Positions 22,891 to 35,300 of a stretch of 64,000 nucleotides of DNA are shown piece after piece. Under the pieces are notes generated by a model that saw only the letters and a list, made by a program, of their open reading frames with translations, was not told the DNA's origin and ran no database searches. The position numbers and the translations under genes are program-made. How positions within the stretch are numbered: position 1 is the stretch's first letter; each line of letters starts with the position of its first letter. The DNA comes from Silurus meridionalis (lineage: Eukaryota; Chordata; Actinopteri; Siluriformes; Siluridae), in assembly GCF_014805685.1 (NCBI RefSeq), contig NC_060887.1:34653963-34717962 (forward strand), read 5' to 3'.

Positions 22891-24099
22891 TTATATACCA
22901 AAAATAGTTGTACACTCTGGCTCTTAATCCAAATTTAAGTCAACTATTTATATATTTATTTTCAGCAAATATTGATTTATAACATTTGGCATGATGTTTA
23001 TAACTGAAAGGTATATTTTCTATCACTTAATTGGAGCAAATAAGCTTATTTCTTTGTTTCTTCGCATGTCATCCCACCTGCAGCAAACCATGTTATGAGT
23101 TATAAGCTGCAGCTGCTATGACCTTGTAGCATAAGATGGCCAGGAAAATGTCATATCACAGCACTGTGTCATAAAAAATCTGTCAACTTCACATCAAAAG
23201 TGACAAAAGTAGTCTGGCGGTGAAAACCCTGCTGGAAGATGCAATAGCTGGGTTCTAGATGTACAAATCAATGTAAGATAAATGGGCAACTAGCCGACAT
23301 GCTATCAAGTAAAAAAACAACGATCCAGATGACATTCTGAAATTCTCCTGAGGCACCATTTGCTTGTTTACTTTTGCAGTTGTTTGGAGAAAAAAAAAAA
23401 AATCCAGAAACAAAGAAATTCACTTGGTCTTGTAAAATGTAAAATGTAAAATCATGAAGATTGAAATGTAAAATAAAATGTAAAACTCAGAAATAGAATC
23501 ATAATTGATAAAGGAATGTACTGGATGGTTGATTTCGCCGTGTTTGCTTTGCTGGTTTAGGGTTAGGGTTAGTTCATAGACCTATGAACACCTTCCTAAA
23601 GTAAAGTATTAATCCACCAATAAAATATGATTGACAGTTAAAGTGTCTGTCAGTTTGACTATCAGACTCAGAAAAACCTAATAATCTACACATTGAAGCA
23701 ACATCAATGAAACAAGATAAAAAAAATAAGCAATGTCAAGTTTCTGCAACTGCTTCATTTTGTTTCTGTTGACCCATGGGAAAACGACAAGGGAAAAAAA
23801 AGTTAGAAAGCTATTATATGCACTTCAGAAAATATAAAGGGTAAAAAAAACTGCACACTTTCTCTGCTTTAAGTAGCAAATACTGAAAAAAAAACTCAAT
23901 TTTACAATAATCCACAGTACCTGGGGTGACTTGATAGACACGGTTCTCTAATCCGCTTTGCTATCCTTAAGAATTAAAACCAATTTAACAAATAAAGTGC
24001 AAATACGTGGCAAACCTGAAAGAGACTTCAGGGAAGGGGAAAAAAACTCCATTAAATTCAAACTTGTTGACTTTTGTAACTATTGCAGCTAAACACCCT
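22891..24099. other. No gene; short telomere-like motif at 23556-23572
   Basis: AT-rich spacer. TTAGGGTTAGGGTTAG at 23556-23572 is two to three telomere-type units, too short to be an interstitial telomere. Several AAAATGTAAAATGTAAAA repeats lie at 23435-23480. Confidence 0.45.
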
Positions 24100-24480
24100 T
24101 TAACGTCACTTTATTTGTTAGGGCGACGTTCAGACATGTGTGAGTTAATCTCTGTGTTTAATTACTCCCTGGTGATAAAGTCTCTCAGGGTGACAGGGGA
24201 CTCAGGACACAGAAAACGAAGCTGTTCGTCATCACAGCTGTACGTTACAGTATGTCAGGTTGAGCACGCTATGAGCACTTAAACCTCGTCTCACTCCCCC
24301 ATGGAGAGAACCACGGAGGGGACACTTGATTGAAGTCTTAAAGTGGTCGAAGGAATAAATAAGCTTGACATTGTGACATTATTCTTAAGTCTTGACGGCT
24401 CAAGCAAACACTCGGGCAGGCGTGATTAATTAAAACACGTCGCACTCAGCGTCAGGGGATTAATTTTCTGAATTTTTTGC
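24100..24480. other. Candidate conserved non-coding element
   Basis: A non-repetitive, more GC-balanced island with homeodomain-like cores (GTGATTAATTAAAACACG, GGGGATTAATTTTC). No ORF with a recognisable domain spans it. Confidence 0.3.
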
Positions 24481-24787
24481 AGTGTGAACCCCCTTAGTGC
24501 CATGTTTTCTTCATCTCTCCGATTTTAAAGAGAAGTTTGTGTCGAATCATAGCGAATCAAAGACGCAGTTCAGGGGGATGGTCATCATAAATCACGTGGA
24601 GTCACAACCTCCTCTCATCAGTGCAAATTTGTATGTTAAGGTTATTGTAACTAACATGGAAAATGTTTCAATAGTTGACCCTGTTTGCATGCATTTAAAA
24701 ATGGACATTAAGTTCTTCAAGCTTTATTCATATTTATTGGGTGTGAGGACAGAACATAACTTGAATAAGGCACCAGTCCATGCACAC
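24481..24787. other. No gene recognised
   Basis: Short open frames occur here without any recognised domain. Confidence 0.4.
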
Positions 24788-25232
24788 TAGGGATAGTACG
24801 ATTTAACAATACGTATTTTACATATTTGCATATGCATAGCTGCATTTTCCTGTAGACATTACAGGAAAAAATTCAGATTTTATTTAATGTTTACTCTTTT
24901 TTGCACTAGTAAGGCCTGGTTTGTGAAAGAGGCATGTATTATAAGTCAGAAGGCACTTAAGTAAATTTATGATTTGCTGTCTTGTCTAAAACAAAGAAAT
25001 AAAAGCAAATGATCTACACCATATTGAAGTTCATAGCATCACATTTTTTTCCCTTGCATGTATTGAATTGAATTTTTTTTGTTGTTAAATCAAATCAAAA
25101 TAGGGTAACAAGAGCTCATGGGTGAATTGTATCTGTAGCTGCTTTATATGTGTCTTCAATGTACCGTATCATTATGGCTATGCATCAACATGCGAATAGC
25201 ATCGGACTCAGTTATGGTGATGCACATCCCTA
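24788..25232. mobile_element. Possible hAT-like non-autonomous element
   Basis: The segment starts TAGGGATAGTACGAT and ends ATGGTGATGCACATCCCTA, an imperfect inverted pair of the TAGGGATG type seen in some hAT elements. The inside is AT-rich and has no ORF. An 8 bp target duplication was not evident, so borders are tentative. Confidence 0.4.
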
Positions 25233-25639
25233 ATATATACACATTCACACACTGGTTTAACATTTAGCCAATTTGTTGTAATGTTTTTGTGAGGTTAGAG
25301 CAATTAAAGCATTTTAGCATGAATTCATTCAAATTTTAAACCAGTCCAAACATGCCCATTCCTCAGAAAAAACTTACGTAGTTATATCATTAATCGTAGG
25401 CTCGAATCAATTCAGTCAATCTCACAACTATTTAAGGGACACTTTTATCACATTGTTTAAATATATCGTAGATGTGATATATCCTTCTGACTTGTTTTAA
25501 CATTTAAATAATAAATAAATCAGCAATGTTGAAAATGTAAATAGATAATTAACCCATGGGGACATGTTCTCTACCTCATTTTAATGGCCCAATATCAGTT
25601 TTAGTTAATATCTAACTTAATATCTAATTTAGTTAATAA
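25233..25639. other. No feature recognised
   Basis: AT-rich spacer. A TATCTAACTTAATATCTAATT short repeat precedes the palindrome at 25640. Confidence 0.45.
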
Positions 25640-25671
25640 TTCTAGCTTCCAGAAATTTCTGGAAGCTAGAA
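25640..25671. promoter_or_regulatory. Perfect 32 bp palindrome with a heat-shock-element pattern
   Basis: The two halves TTCTAGCTTCCAGAAA and TTTCTGGAAGCTAGAA are exact reverse complements. The core TTCCAGAAATTTCTGGAA reads TTCnnGAAnnTTCnnGAA with matching flanks, the alternating inverted pentamer layout bound by HSF trimers. No promoter or gene is visible next to it. It may be a chance or foldback palindrome. Confidence 0.35.
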
Positions 25672-25984
25672 AAGAAAAATAAAGTATTTAATGTGGTATA
25701 AAGTATGTTTCTACTGCAATTAAATTTTCCTTCCGGTGATGGTGAAAGTCTTTTGGTTTGACAGACATAATGTAAAGAAATAATGAACAGAAATACCAAA
25801 TGTACTCAAAATCAAAAGCTTTTCCTAAATGTTATATGTTGTGTTAAATGATAGCACATCACAACCCCACTGAGTATATGTAGAGTAAGGGTTCTCTAAA
25901 TGTGTCTCTGTAACTATAGAAACCCTCTTTATAAAGGCCTCATGTGTAAAAACAATGAACTGCATCAAGTATTCAAATATACAC
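25672..25984. other. No feature recognised
   Basis: AT-rich spacer. Confidence 0.5.
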
Positions 25985-26100
25985 TAGATGTCACCTGATC
26001 GAAATGCAGTTTGGGATGAGTTGAACCAGAGAGTGAAAAAAAAGCAGCCAACAAGGACAAGCACTAAACACCTCTGTTTGAAAACCACTCAAGGTGATAT
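25985..26100 (+). pseudogene. Tc1-like transposase fragment
   Basis: In one frame, SPDRNAVWDELNQRVKKKQP is followed by TRTSTKHL. This is the region around the last catalytic block of Tc1 transposases, with the S-P-D start kept and the N-P-x-E part changed. It is cut off by an ATGG array at 26102. Confidence 0.6.
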
Positions 26101-26101
26101 A

Positions 26102-26202
26102 TAGATGGATGGATGGATGGATGGATGGATGGATGGATGGATGGATGGATGGATGGATGAATGGATGGTTGCTTGATTGGTTGGTTGGTTGGTTGGTTGG
26201 TA
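26102..26202. repeat. (ATGG)n and (TTGG)n microsatellite
   Basis: About 14 ATGG units to 26160, then a short spacer and about six TTGG units. Confidence 0.95.
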
Positions 26203-26249
26203 GATTTCTTCACATGTACTACCGTTTTGTTAGGAAATTTAGGATTTTT

Positions 26250-26650
26250 TAGAGTTCAGAGTGTCATCGGGTGACAAAGACTCCTGGTGCTCTTCATAAT
26301 CTTGCACCCTCATATCTGTCTGACTTGCTACATACTTGCATCTCAAAGCTCACTCTCAGATTTGTTTCCCTTGTTGTATCTTCTGTTCGCATAGTCACTA
26401 TGGGGTCTACGGCATTTAGCTGGGCTGCTACTCATCTTTGGAATTCTCTTCACAATCTATTAGAAAAAGTGACTGTTTGACCACTTTTCAATCATGTCTT
26501 AAAACTCATTCGCTCAGATTTGCTTTTTCTGATCAGTTTTAACATTTAAAGTTAGTTTAATGTTGTTTGTTGTTTGTCTCATTTGTATTATTATCACTCA
26601 ATTGTACGGTGTCCTTGAGTGTTTTTAAAGGCAATTTTGAATAAAAAAAG
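26250..26650 (+). pseudogene. L2-type LINE ORF2 C-terminal end
   Basis: An open frame reads LAPSYLSDLLH, then a decayed stretch, then AFSWAATHLWNSLHNLLEK before a stop. The A-P-x-Y-L-S-D-L-L and H-L-W-N-S-L blocks are typical of the end of L2-family ORF2, after the reverse transcriptase. The following frame continues SDLLFLISF. A degenerate 3' tail with GTGTCCTTGAGTGTTTTTAA and AATAAAAAAAG ends it. It is a 5'-truncated copy, as usual for LINEs. Confidence 0.72.
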
Positions 26651-26696
26651 AAAGTGTGCTATAATTAATCTCAACAGAGTTCTAGGTTGGTGGTAT

Positions 26697-26960
26697 CAGC
26701 CTACTTACCCAGTGTTGATGTATTCATTGATAGCGACTTCAAAGCACTTTTGTACATTGCTCTGCATAAGGGTATCTGGTAAATGCAAGTGTATATTTGG
26801 AAGGTGGGAGCTAAGTGGTAAAGGGATTAAACTATGAATCCAATGGTCTTGAACTGAAATCCCTGCCACTCCTTGGCCCCTGAGCAAGGCCCTCAACTCC
26901 ATAGCTGTTCAGTTGTATGAATGAGATACATGTAAATTGCTCTGGATTATTCATCACTAT
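26697..26960 (+). repeat. SINE-type B fragments in tandem
   Basis: First comes a tail-only piece with ACATTGCTCTGCATAAGGGT and ATCTGGTAAATGCAAG (26755-26790). A fuller unit follows from 26808, with AGCTAAGTGGTAAAGGGATT, GGCCCCTGAGCAAGGCCCTC and GTAAATTGCTCTGGAT. Confidence 0.6.
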
Positions 26961-26964
26961 TGGG

Positions 26965-27055
26965 CTCTTTCAAGAGTGGTGGCTTGGAAGTCGCCGGGTA
27001 TAAACCCTAAACCTTCTAGCCATAACCAGGGCCTATGCCACTGAACCACAAATGC
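26965..27055 (-). repeat. SINE fragment
   Basis: On the plus strand it shows GAGTGGTGGCTTGGAAGTCG, CGGGTATAAACCCTAAACCT and GCCACTGAACCACA, a reversed tRNA-like head. Confidence 0.5.
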
Positions 27056-27189
27056 AACTAATATACATATATATTTCATAGATTGTTTTAATCTAAATAT
27101 TCTATCTATATTTAATCTATATGTTTATAGTTTTATATTTAAACAAATATAGCATTATTAACCCCATTTCTAGATTTTCTAGCCTGTAT

Positions 27190-27350
27190 TTGTCACTTAT
27201 ACATTAAGCACAGTGGAATTCTTTGCTTATGCCCCAGTAGCAGAACGGTTTAAGGGCCCTGCTCAAAGACCCAATAGTGGTGACTTAGCAGTGCTAGGAC
27301 TTTCCAGTCAATAACACAAAGCCTTAACTGTTGAACTACCACTGCCCTTG
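27190..27350 (-). repeat. tRNA-derived SINE, degenerate A-family copy
   Basis: The plus strand reads CACAGTGGAATTCTTTGCTT, then GGTTTAAGGGCCCTGCTCAA, CAATAGTGGTGACTTAGCAG and AACTGTTGAACTACCACTGC. The middle of the body is deleted relative to 22619. Confidence 0.65.
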
Positions 27351-27479
27351 GAATAGAATCTAAAAATAGAACTTAATAACACAATTGTAGGAATTGTAAG
27401 AAAATAAGTAAATAAAACTAAAAGTAGGGTCATGCTCTTATAATCGTTATACACATAGTCTAATCTAAAGAAACAATTA

Positions 27480-28030
27480 CAGTACAGACCAAAAGTTTGG
27501 ACACACCTTCTCATTCAAAGAGTTTTCTTTATTTTTATGACTATGAAAATTGTAGATTCACACTGAAGGCATCAAAACTATGAATGAACACATGTGGAAT
27601 TATATATGGAATTATATACATAACAAAAAAGTGTGAAACAACTGAAAAATGTCATATTCTAGGTTCTTCAAAGTAGCCACCTTTTGCTTTGATTACTGCT
27701 TTGCACACTCTTGGCATTCTCTTGATGAGCTTCAAGAGGTAGTCACCTGAAATGGTCTTCCAACAGTCTTGAAGGAGTTCCCCGAGAGATGCTTGGCACT
27801 TGTTGGCCCTTTTGCCTTCACTCTGCGGTCCAGCTCACCCCTAAACCATCTCGATTGGGTTCAGGTCCGGTGACTGTGGAGGCCAGGTCATCTGGCGCAG
27901 CACCCCATCACTCTCCTTCTTGGTCAAATAGCCCTTGATGCCTTCAGTGTGACTCTACAATTTTCATAGTCATGAAAATAAAGAAAACTCTTTGAATGAG
28001 AAGGTGTGTCCAAACTTTTGGTCTGTACTG
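27480..28030 (-). mobile_element. Tc1-derived MITE with near-identical 96 bp terminal repeats
   Basis: TA dinucleotides flank both ends (27478-27479 and 28031-28032). The left repeat starts CAGTACAGACCAAAAGTTTG and the right end is its reverse complement. By eye, only about two of the first 96 bases differ. Inside, the minus strand keeps the C-terminus of a Tc1 transposase, including LLQDCWKTISGDYLLKL and RMPRVCKAVIKAKGGYF. The main catalytic part is deleted. High terminal-repeat identity points to recent mobilisation by a related full transposase. Confidence 0.93.
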
Positions 28031-29189
28031 TACATACATTTTTCCTATATTAACAATATGCCTTTGCAGTGTATCCATGCTTTTGTGAAATAAGGTGGAA
28101 TAAATGCATACATTTAAACGAGCCCCAAAACGAATCGACCATCAGAATGTCCTCGTGTTCAGTAGTGGCACTTTTCTGAAGGTAACTTTACCTCTCAGGA
28201 AAGACGAATGTGATTTTAGCTTTATAATTTTGATAATAATTCTTCCATGAGGATTGTATAAATCATTCTGGCAGGATAGTAATACGGCCACTGCATCAAG
28301 TAGGAAAGTGTATATCCAAGCACAATTCTATCTCTCTCTCTCTCACTTTCTCACTCTGTCTGTCAGATATTTAAGAAATGAAAAGTGTTGCAAATCTTTG
28401 CATTAACTTATGATGTTCCTGTACGTATAATGCGCTTGCTGACGTAAAAACCCTCGACTCACTTTGAAGTTGAGTTCCGCTGTGAGTTTTCGCCACGAGT
28501 TTAGTCTTCTACTCAGACAGGTTTGCAGAAGCTTAAAGATTTATTCAGATGAGTCGCTGGATTACAGCCATGAATGTCATTCAGAGATGTTCTCAAGTGC
28601 CTACGGAATATTTCGATATCCCAGGATTTATTTCTTTATTTGCTTCCTTACGTATTTCGTTCTATTAAAAAAAAAAAAAATCAAGAGACCGGCTGGGTAA
28701 ATAATGACGAACCGAGTTCGACAAATTTTCAAGAAGAAATTGTACTTACGCTAGTGTGTAGGAGCATAAGAAAGGCTTTGACACAGTAAAACCTGCAGTC
28801 TGAGTGAGCAGCTTGTCTCATACAGTATATTTATGGACTTCCTGCAAGACAGCAGCAGGAAAATAGCAGGCGATATACAGCCACCTCCAGGATTTTGTAG
28901 AGTGCCCGTGATTTGTGTGAGCGACTCACAGTATCTCATGACATCCCGATCATAACATTCATCTGGATTATTATACATACTTAAAGTTTAAACAGATGAT
29001 TTATACAGTATGGCTACACGTAGACAATAGCACTGTCTAGGTCTCTCTGTTCTGACTGATAGTAAGGAATGTTTTTTTTTGCACAGCAGCTCTGACAGTG
29101 TGGATGACAAATCACAGGTTTACTGTATATTAATGCACTTGTTCAAATGTGTTATTGTTTCTATAGTAACAACTTTCACAGGAACTAGT
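28031..29189. other. No gene recognised
   Basis: Mixed spacer with a CT run at 28330-28350 and an A run at 28666-28680. Open frames are short. One 78-codon frame at 28464 shows no domain that I know. Confidence 0.4.
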
Positions 29190-29990
29190 ATGGAAGTCGT
29201 TCGTCGTTCAGCGCCTGATAAAGGTGTGGAAACACCAAGACTTCTATGGAGACACATGGATGTTCCTTTTGTGTATATGCAACAAACTAGGTAAAAGGTA
29301 AAACACACCAGAATGAACAGTGAATGAATGGAAGAAACAATGAACAGAGTCCAAATTTGGCTATAACAGAAGAACTTATGTAAGACCTAAAACAGGAGAG
29401 ATGATGATAGTTAAGAAAGCTTGATGGTTTTGGGTTGTTTCAGAGCAAGGAATATTGTAGGCTAATTCCCGGTGAAAGGAAACCAATATGGCAACTATTC
29501 CATACTTGAACACCACGCAATTCTGTCTACACTAATTGTATCTAACTTCACCATACAAGACGATGAGCCGAAGCGCACATCCAAGCGCTATAAGTGTTAT
29601 TTAGAGAACAAACAGGCATCTGGAGTGTCATTTATCATGGAATGGACAAAACATTCACTGTACCTAAATCCTTTTTGACTGCTCTGGGATTAACTGGATC
29701 ACAAGAAAGAAATCTTCAACTAATGAAGAACACTTTTGGAAAGTTTTACAAGAGACAAAGTATTTCAGCTGAATGTTTGGAGGAACGAATTGTCTGAATG
29801 CTGAGAGTGTGTAAAGCTGTTCTTCATGATAAGGGAGGATTTTTCAAAGTAAATTAGTTTTGTCAAAGTAAATCTCCATACCATTCATTTACAGTGTTTT
29901 GTTGTATAGAAACAAAAGAAATGCATGTGTCTCTTAAAAACCACAAAAGACTTGGTGTTTCCAAGCACCTTGTTGACAGCCCCTGTATAC
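29190..29990 (+). pseudogene. Tc1-like element with degenerate transposase
   Basis: GGTGTGGAAACACCAAGACT near 29229 and its inverted partner GACTTGGTGTTTCCAAGCAC near 29950 mark degenerate terminal repeats. On the plus strand one reads MVLGCFRARNIVG, a stop, then PVKGNQYGNYSILEHHAIL. The catalytic site area follows as FTIQDDEPKRTSK, then YLENKQASGV and MEWTKHSLYLNPF. The usual S-P-D-L-N-P-I-E block is damaged and stopped. The C-terminus is MLRVCKAVLHDKGGFF. The family is close to that of the MITE at 27480. It is not functional. Confidence 0.8.
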
Positions 29991-30134
29991 GTAACTACAT
30001 ATAGATATATAACTACATATATAATGCTTTAACCTAACTATGATAAATAGTATCATGACGTGTATATCTATAAATGAGCTAGTAGCATGCACATATAATG
30101 TTATAATGTGTGTATAATACATTGATTATAATAA

Positions 30135-30800
<666 letters not shown>

Positions 30801-30858
<58 letters not shown>
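30801..30858. repeat. (AT)n microsatellite
   Basis: About 29 AT units. Confidence 0.97.
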
Positions 30859-30862
<4 letters not shown>

Positions 30863-31845
30863 TAGTTTTATATAGTTTTGGCTCCAGACTTCTTACACCA
30901 ACAAAGAGAGATTTTCAGCTGCAGGCTCTGTAGATAATTTTTTGGTTTTCCTCATCAGGATATTTGCCCTTTCTATTAGTCTGCTGCTTACACAGGGGCG
31001 TAAGTTTGAACCTGACATTACCGCTACAGCAACATGACAGACCTTTTAGGCCCTGCTGAGATCTTTGATATAATTTTTTTATCTGACATCATTTTCACTC
31101 AGAGAAAGTCTGTGTTTTATAAAAAGAGGAGCAAAAGCAGCCTCTTTTCTGAACCTTGTGCGATTAATTTGGTCAGAGTGAGCCGCTGTTAGCAGATCAG
31201 GCTTCAAACAGCGACAGGCTCCCATGCTCTTTTCCTGCAGGATGAAAGATGCAGGTCTTAAATTGGGACAGTCCAGACGGCTTAACCTGAAGGATTTCAA
31301 TACTCTTTTGCTCCTTTTGTACCTTTATTTCACTGCTTTCCATTAAAGGCATGTTTTTTCTCTCTCAAAACCCCTAGAAAAAGTTACATTAGCCGGCGTG
31401 GCACATTCCCATGCCCTTTGTCTGAAACTGTTAAAATTGCACAAACATTTCTTTTTTTTATAAACAGCTTTTTAAACAAAAGTCTGCAAATGCATCCAAA
31501 GTCTAAATTGATGTGAATAATATATTAAAATTAGGGAAATGCCATAACCAAAAACACTGGTGCAGCATAAGTAGCAGTAGATACTTTATATTACTGTACT
31601 TTTAAAATAAACTAAAGATGATTACCAAGACATTGTAGCTGATTTGTTTCATTATTCACATATTCCATTATTTAACAACCTGTGATTAGTCTAATAACAT
31701 CACTGTGGATACATACAGTCATACATACAGACATGGACAAAATTCATGAACTTAACTGTACACTTCAACTGTAAACACTGAAAAACAGCCCTGTACCTTG
31801 GACGTATTCAGGAAAAATGATAAGTCCATTAGCATCAGCACACCA
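30859..31845. other. No gene; mixed-sequence island at 31040-31400
   Basis: 31040-31400 is compositionally balanced (for example GTGAGCCGCTGTTAGCAGAT) and repeat-free. It could be conserved non-coding sequence. The rest is AT-rich spacer. Confidence 0.28.
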
Positions 31846-31912
31846 GGACAAATTCACTGTACATGCAATTCATGATACCTGGCAATAAAGATACTGATCC
31901 TGATAGAGACCA
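31846..31912 (+). repeat. LINE 3' tail fragment with GATCCTGAT end
   Basis: ACCAGGACAAATTCACTGTA and CCTGGCAATAAAGATACTGA followed by TCCTGATAG resembles the tail at 37895-37955 (CAAATTCCTTGTGTGTG, GATTCTGATTCTGATTC). It is a short retroposon 3' end of unassigned class. Confidence 0.5.
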
Positions 31913-31997
31913 TTGGAGAGGCCTTCTATTGGGTCAGACTTCTCCACTCCAGGTTTTGTTTTAAACGCTAAGCTAAAAAGTAGCATGCATCGCAGAT

Positions 31998-32715
<718 letters not shown>

Positions 32716-32749
32716 ATTTATAAGAGAGGGAGATGGTGGTAGAGGAAAT

Positions 32750-32945
32750 GGAAGTTAGGTGTTTAAAGCATTAAACTTTTAATCTAAAGGTTATGAGTTC
32801 AAATCCCAGCCACATCAAGTTGCCACTCCAGGGCCTCTTGAGCAAGGCCCTTAACTCCAATGCTGCTCACTTGTATGAATGAGATAAAAGTCGTAATGCG
32901 TAAAGATGGATTTATATGTATATTGTATGTGAATTATCTTTTATA
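32750..32945 (+). repeat. tRNA-derived SINE, type B, copy B2
   Basis: It has TAGGTGTTTAAAGCATTAAA, GGTTATGAGTTCAAATCCCA (box B), CTCTTGAGCAAGGCCCTTAA and TTGTATGAATGAGATAAAAG. It follows the GA minisatellite directly. Confidence 0.75.
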
Positions 32946-34649
32946 TTATTATCATTACCTGTAGCCTTCAGCTGTTCTCAGGCATTATTTATCATTCTGT
33001 ACACATGTATTCATCTAAACTGCATTACATCTGGACAGACCTGAGATTACACTGATGGATTAGGAGCTGATATTTGGCCTGAATTTAAAAAAAAGATGCA
33101 TCACCTTATTTTAATCAAATTAATACAAAATACTGTAATGGCTTAAATGTAAAAATAGGCATCAAATATAGAATAGGCCATTTTCATGGTATCCAGCAAG
33201 AACCTGTATGATTTCGTGTATACCTTAATATATAACTTACAGAATCTTCATGCAATATTTGAGCATATGAGCATTTTAATGACTGAGCACTCACTAAATA
33301 AATAATTTACAAAATGTCTGTGGTGCCATAGAGGTCCGTCGGAAAGATTTCGTTTCGCAGGCCATGGATACACATGCCTCGAAAAACATCTCAATGTTTA
33401 CTACCACCATCTGCTGTTCATAAGAAGAAATATGAATTCTCTCTCGTCCTTTCTTTTTGGAGACCCAGGAGTGCTGTAACTCTTACAGCCACGCAAAACA
33501 CATAACAGGCAGTGGTAAATTCAAAGCACATTATGTGCACTACCATAAACTTTAAGAGCCCTAGCAAAAGAAAGGTGCCCAAGGTGTAGATTATACATTT
33601 AAAATGCATTGTATTTATTCAGCTCACTTTATAGTGTCACTCTGCTATCAGAGTGTCGTTATAAAGCAAGATAGCAACCTGTTTTTATGTATCATATGCC
33701 AAGAAAATGATTTGGTCAAATAAAAACATCTGCAAAACTTATATCTTATAACCAAATGTCTGTCAGAATTTATTTAAACCCCTCTCTCTCTCTCTCTTTT
33801 TTCTCTCTCTTTCTTAGTGATTCATCATAAAGCATTTGATTATGAAACAGCTTTACATTATTCAGTATTGTACTTATAAAAGTGATGAATGGAAGGATCT
33901 GCTGACTAGGGTTTAAAGGGTTAATATCATTAATTCAGAAACTTTGATCTGATCCATATGTTCAGGTTTTAGTTGCCAAGGATACGCTTCCACCATGAAG
34001 GTTAAATCACTGCTAATATTAATTCCATTAATAAAAAAAAAAAGAAAGAAAATGCATTACACTGCCATTTCTTCTTTCTTTTTTTTTTTGTAATACAGTG
34101 TATCTATGGATATTTGTGTACCTATTTTCTTCTTTTTTTGCTTTCAAACAGATCAATGTTCTGACATTTAAATGTTACAGTTCATTATAATATAGTTGCA
34201 TCAAAAGAATATGATTTATTTTCTACTGTTGAAAAATGCACAATATATTCCTTTTAATGATAAGTAAGGAATAAAACAGTTGCTGGTGTGCAGTTAGAGA
34301 AAAATAATCAATGACAAGGTGGTGTGGTGTGGCCTGACTCAGAATGAGAATCAGTTTCAATCACTACAGACATGATTACAACTAACAAAACTAAATGATC
34401 AAACATAAAACGCAGTACACATTGTCCCAGGATAGAAAGTGACTCGATGTGGATTTACAATTTTAATACTAAAGTTATAATTTTCCTGTTGTAAAATGTT
34501 TTAATTTAACATTTTTAAAATGTTTAATGTTTTAATTTTGTTTAAACCTTTATTTTAAAATCTGTCATTATTTTTTATCGATTAATCAGGTAATGTTGTG
34601 GAACATCTACAACACTTATTTAAAGGAGGTAATACTTATTTGTATGGAC
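32946..34649. other. No gene recognised
   Basis: AT-rich sequence with a CT tract at 33783-33823 and A and T runs near 34035 and 34080. Open frames are short. No exon, RNA or element is supported. Confidence 0.4.
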
Positions 34650-34856
34650 AATGGTAGCTCTGTGGTTATTGCTCTGGGCAACTAAATTCAAGCCCCAGTA
34701 TCAACACACTGCTAGTCTGGGGCCCTTGAGCAAGGCCCTTAACCCTCTCTGCTCCTGGGCTGCTGTATCATGGCTGACCCTCTGCTCTGACCCCAGTGTC
34801 CTTTTCCATTTCACTGTGCTGCAATGTACATGTAAAAAGTATAAAGCACTTTTACC
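34650..34856 (+). repeat. tRNA-derived SINE (Mermaid/V-SINE-like), copy A4
   Basis: It has ATGGTAGCTCTGTGGTTATT, AATTCAAGCCCCAGTATC (box B area), CCCTTGAGCAAGGCCCTTAA, ATCATGGCTGACCCTCTGCT and CATTTCACTGTGCTGCAATG. It is well preserved except for a deletion before the tail. Confidence 0.88.
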
Positions 34857-35084
34857 TTTGTTTTAATATAAAGCAAGTATAAACCATCTTTTCATCGATA
34901 TCTTTTTTTTTTTTTTTTTTTTTTGGCAAAATATGAAAAAATACAGCTGATCAAGGAGCCAGAAAGTGAGCTGAACTACTGATGACTTTCCAGTGGTGGA
35001 AAACCTGGCACTGAGACTCCTTGCACAAATGTTTAATAAAAGTTCTCTCTATTTAAATTGTGCATGTTTTTTTTTTTATTTGTT
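34857..35084. other. No feature; T-rich tract at 34900-34925
   Basis: Spacer with one long T run. Confidence 0.5.
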
Positions 35085-35280
35085 TGATTTGGCAGCATTT
35101 AGCAAATGCCCTTTTTAAAGATTGATTTACAATTATCTTATTAGTACAACTGAGAAATTGAGAGTTAAGGGCCATGCTTAAGGGCACAGCAGTGGCAGCT
35201 GAGTGGTGGTGGGATCTGATCTCATGACTGTTTTGTCAGAAGTCTAACAACCAACATCCAACATCACTAAACTGCCCCAA
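35085..35280 (-). repeat. tRNA-derived SINE, type B, copy B3
   Basis: The plus strand shows GGCAGCATTTAGCAAATGCC, TGATTTACAATTATCTTATT, GGGCCATGCTTAAGGGCACA and a reversed tRNA head with ATCTGATCTCATGACTG. Same layout as 13535. Confidence 0.72.
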
Positions 35281-35300
35281 AGCATTCATAAATAGCAACA

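Noticed and set aside
23556..23572. Interstitial telomere
   Set aside because: Only two to three TTAGGG units, within chance in this much sequence.
33783..33826. Splice acceptor (pyrimidine tract ending in TTAG)
   Set aside because: A CT microsatellite explains the tract and no exon-like sequence follows.
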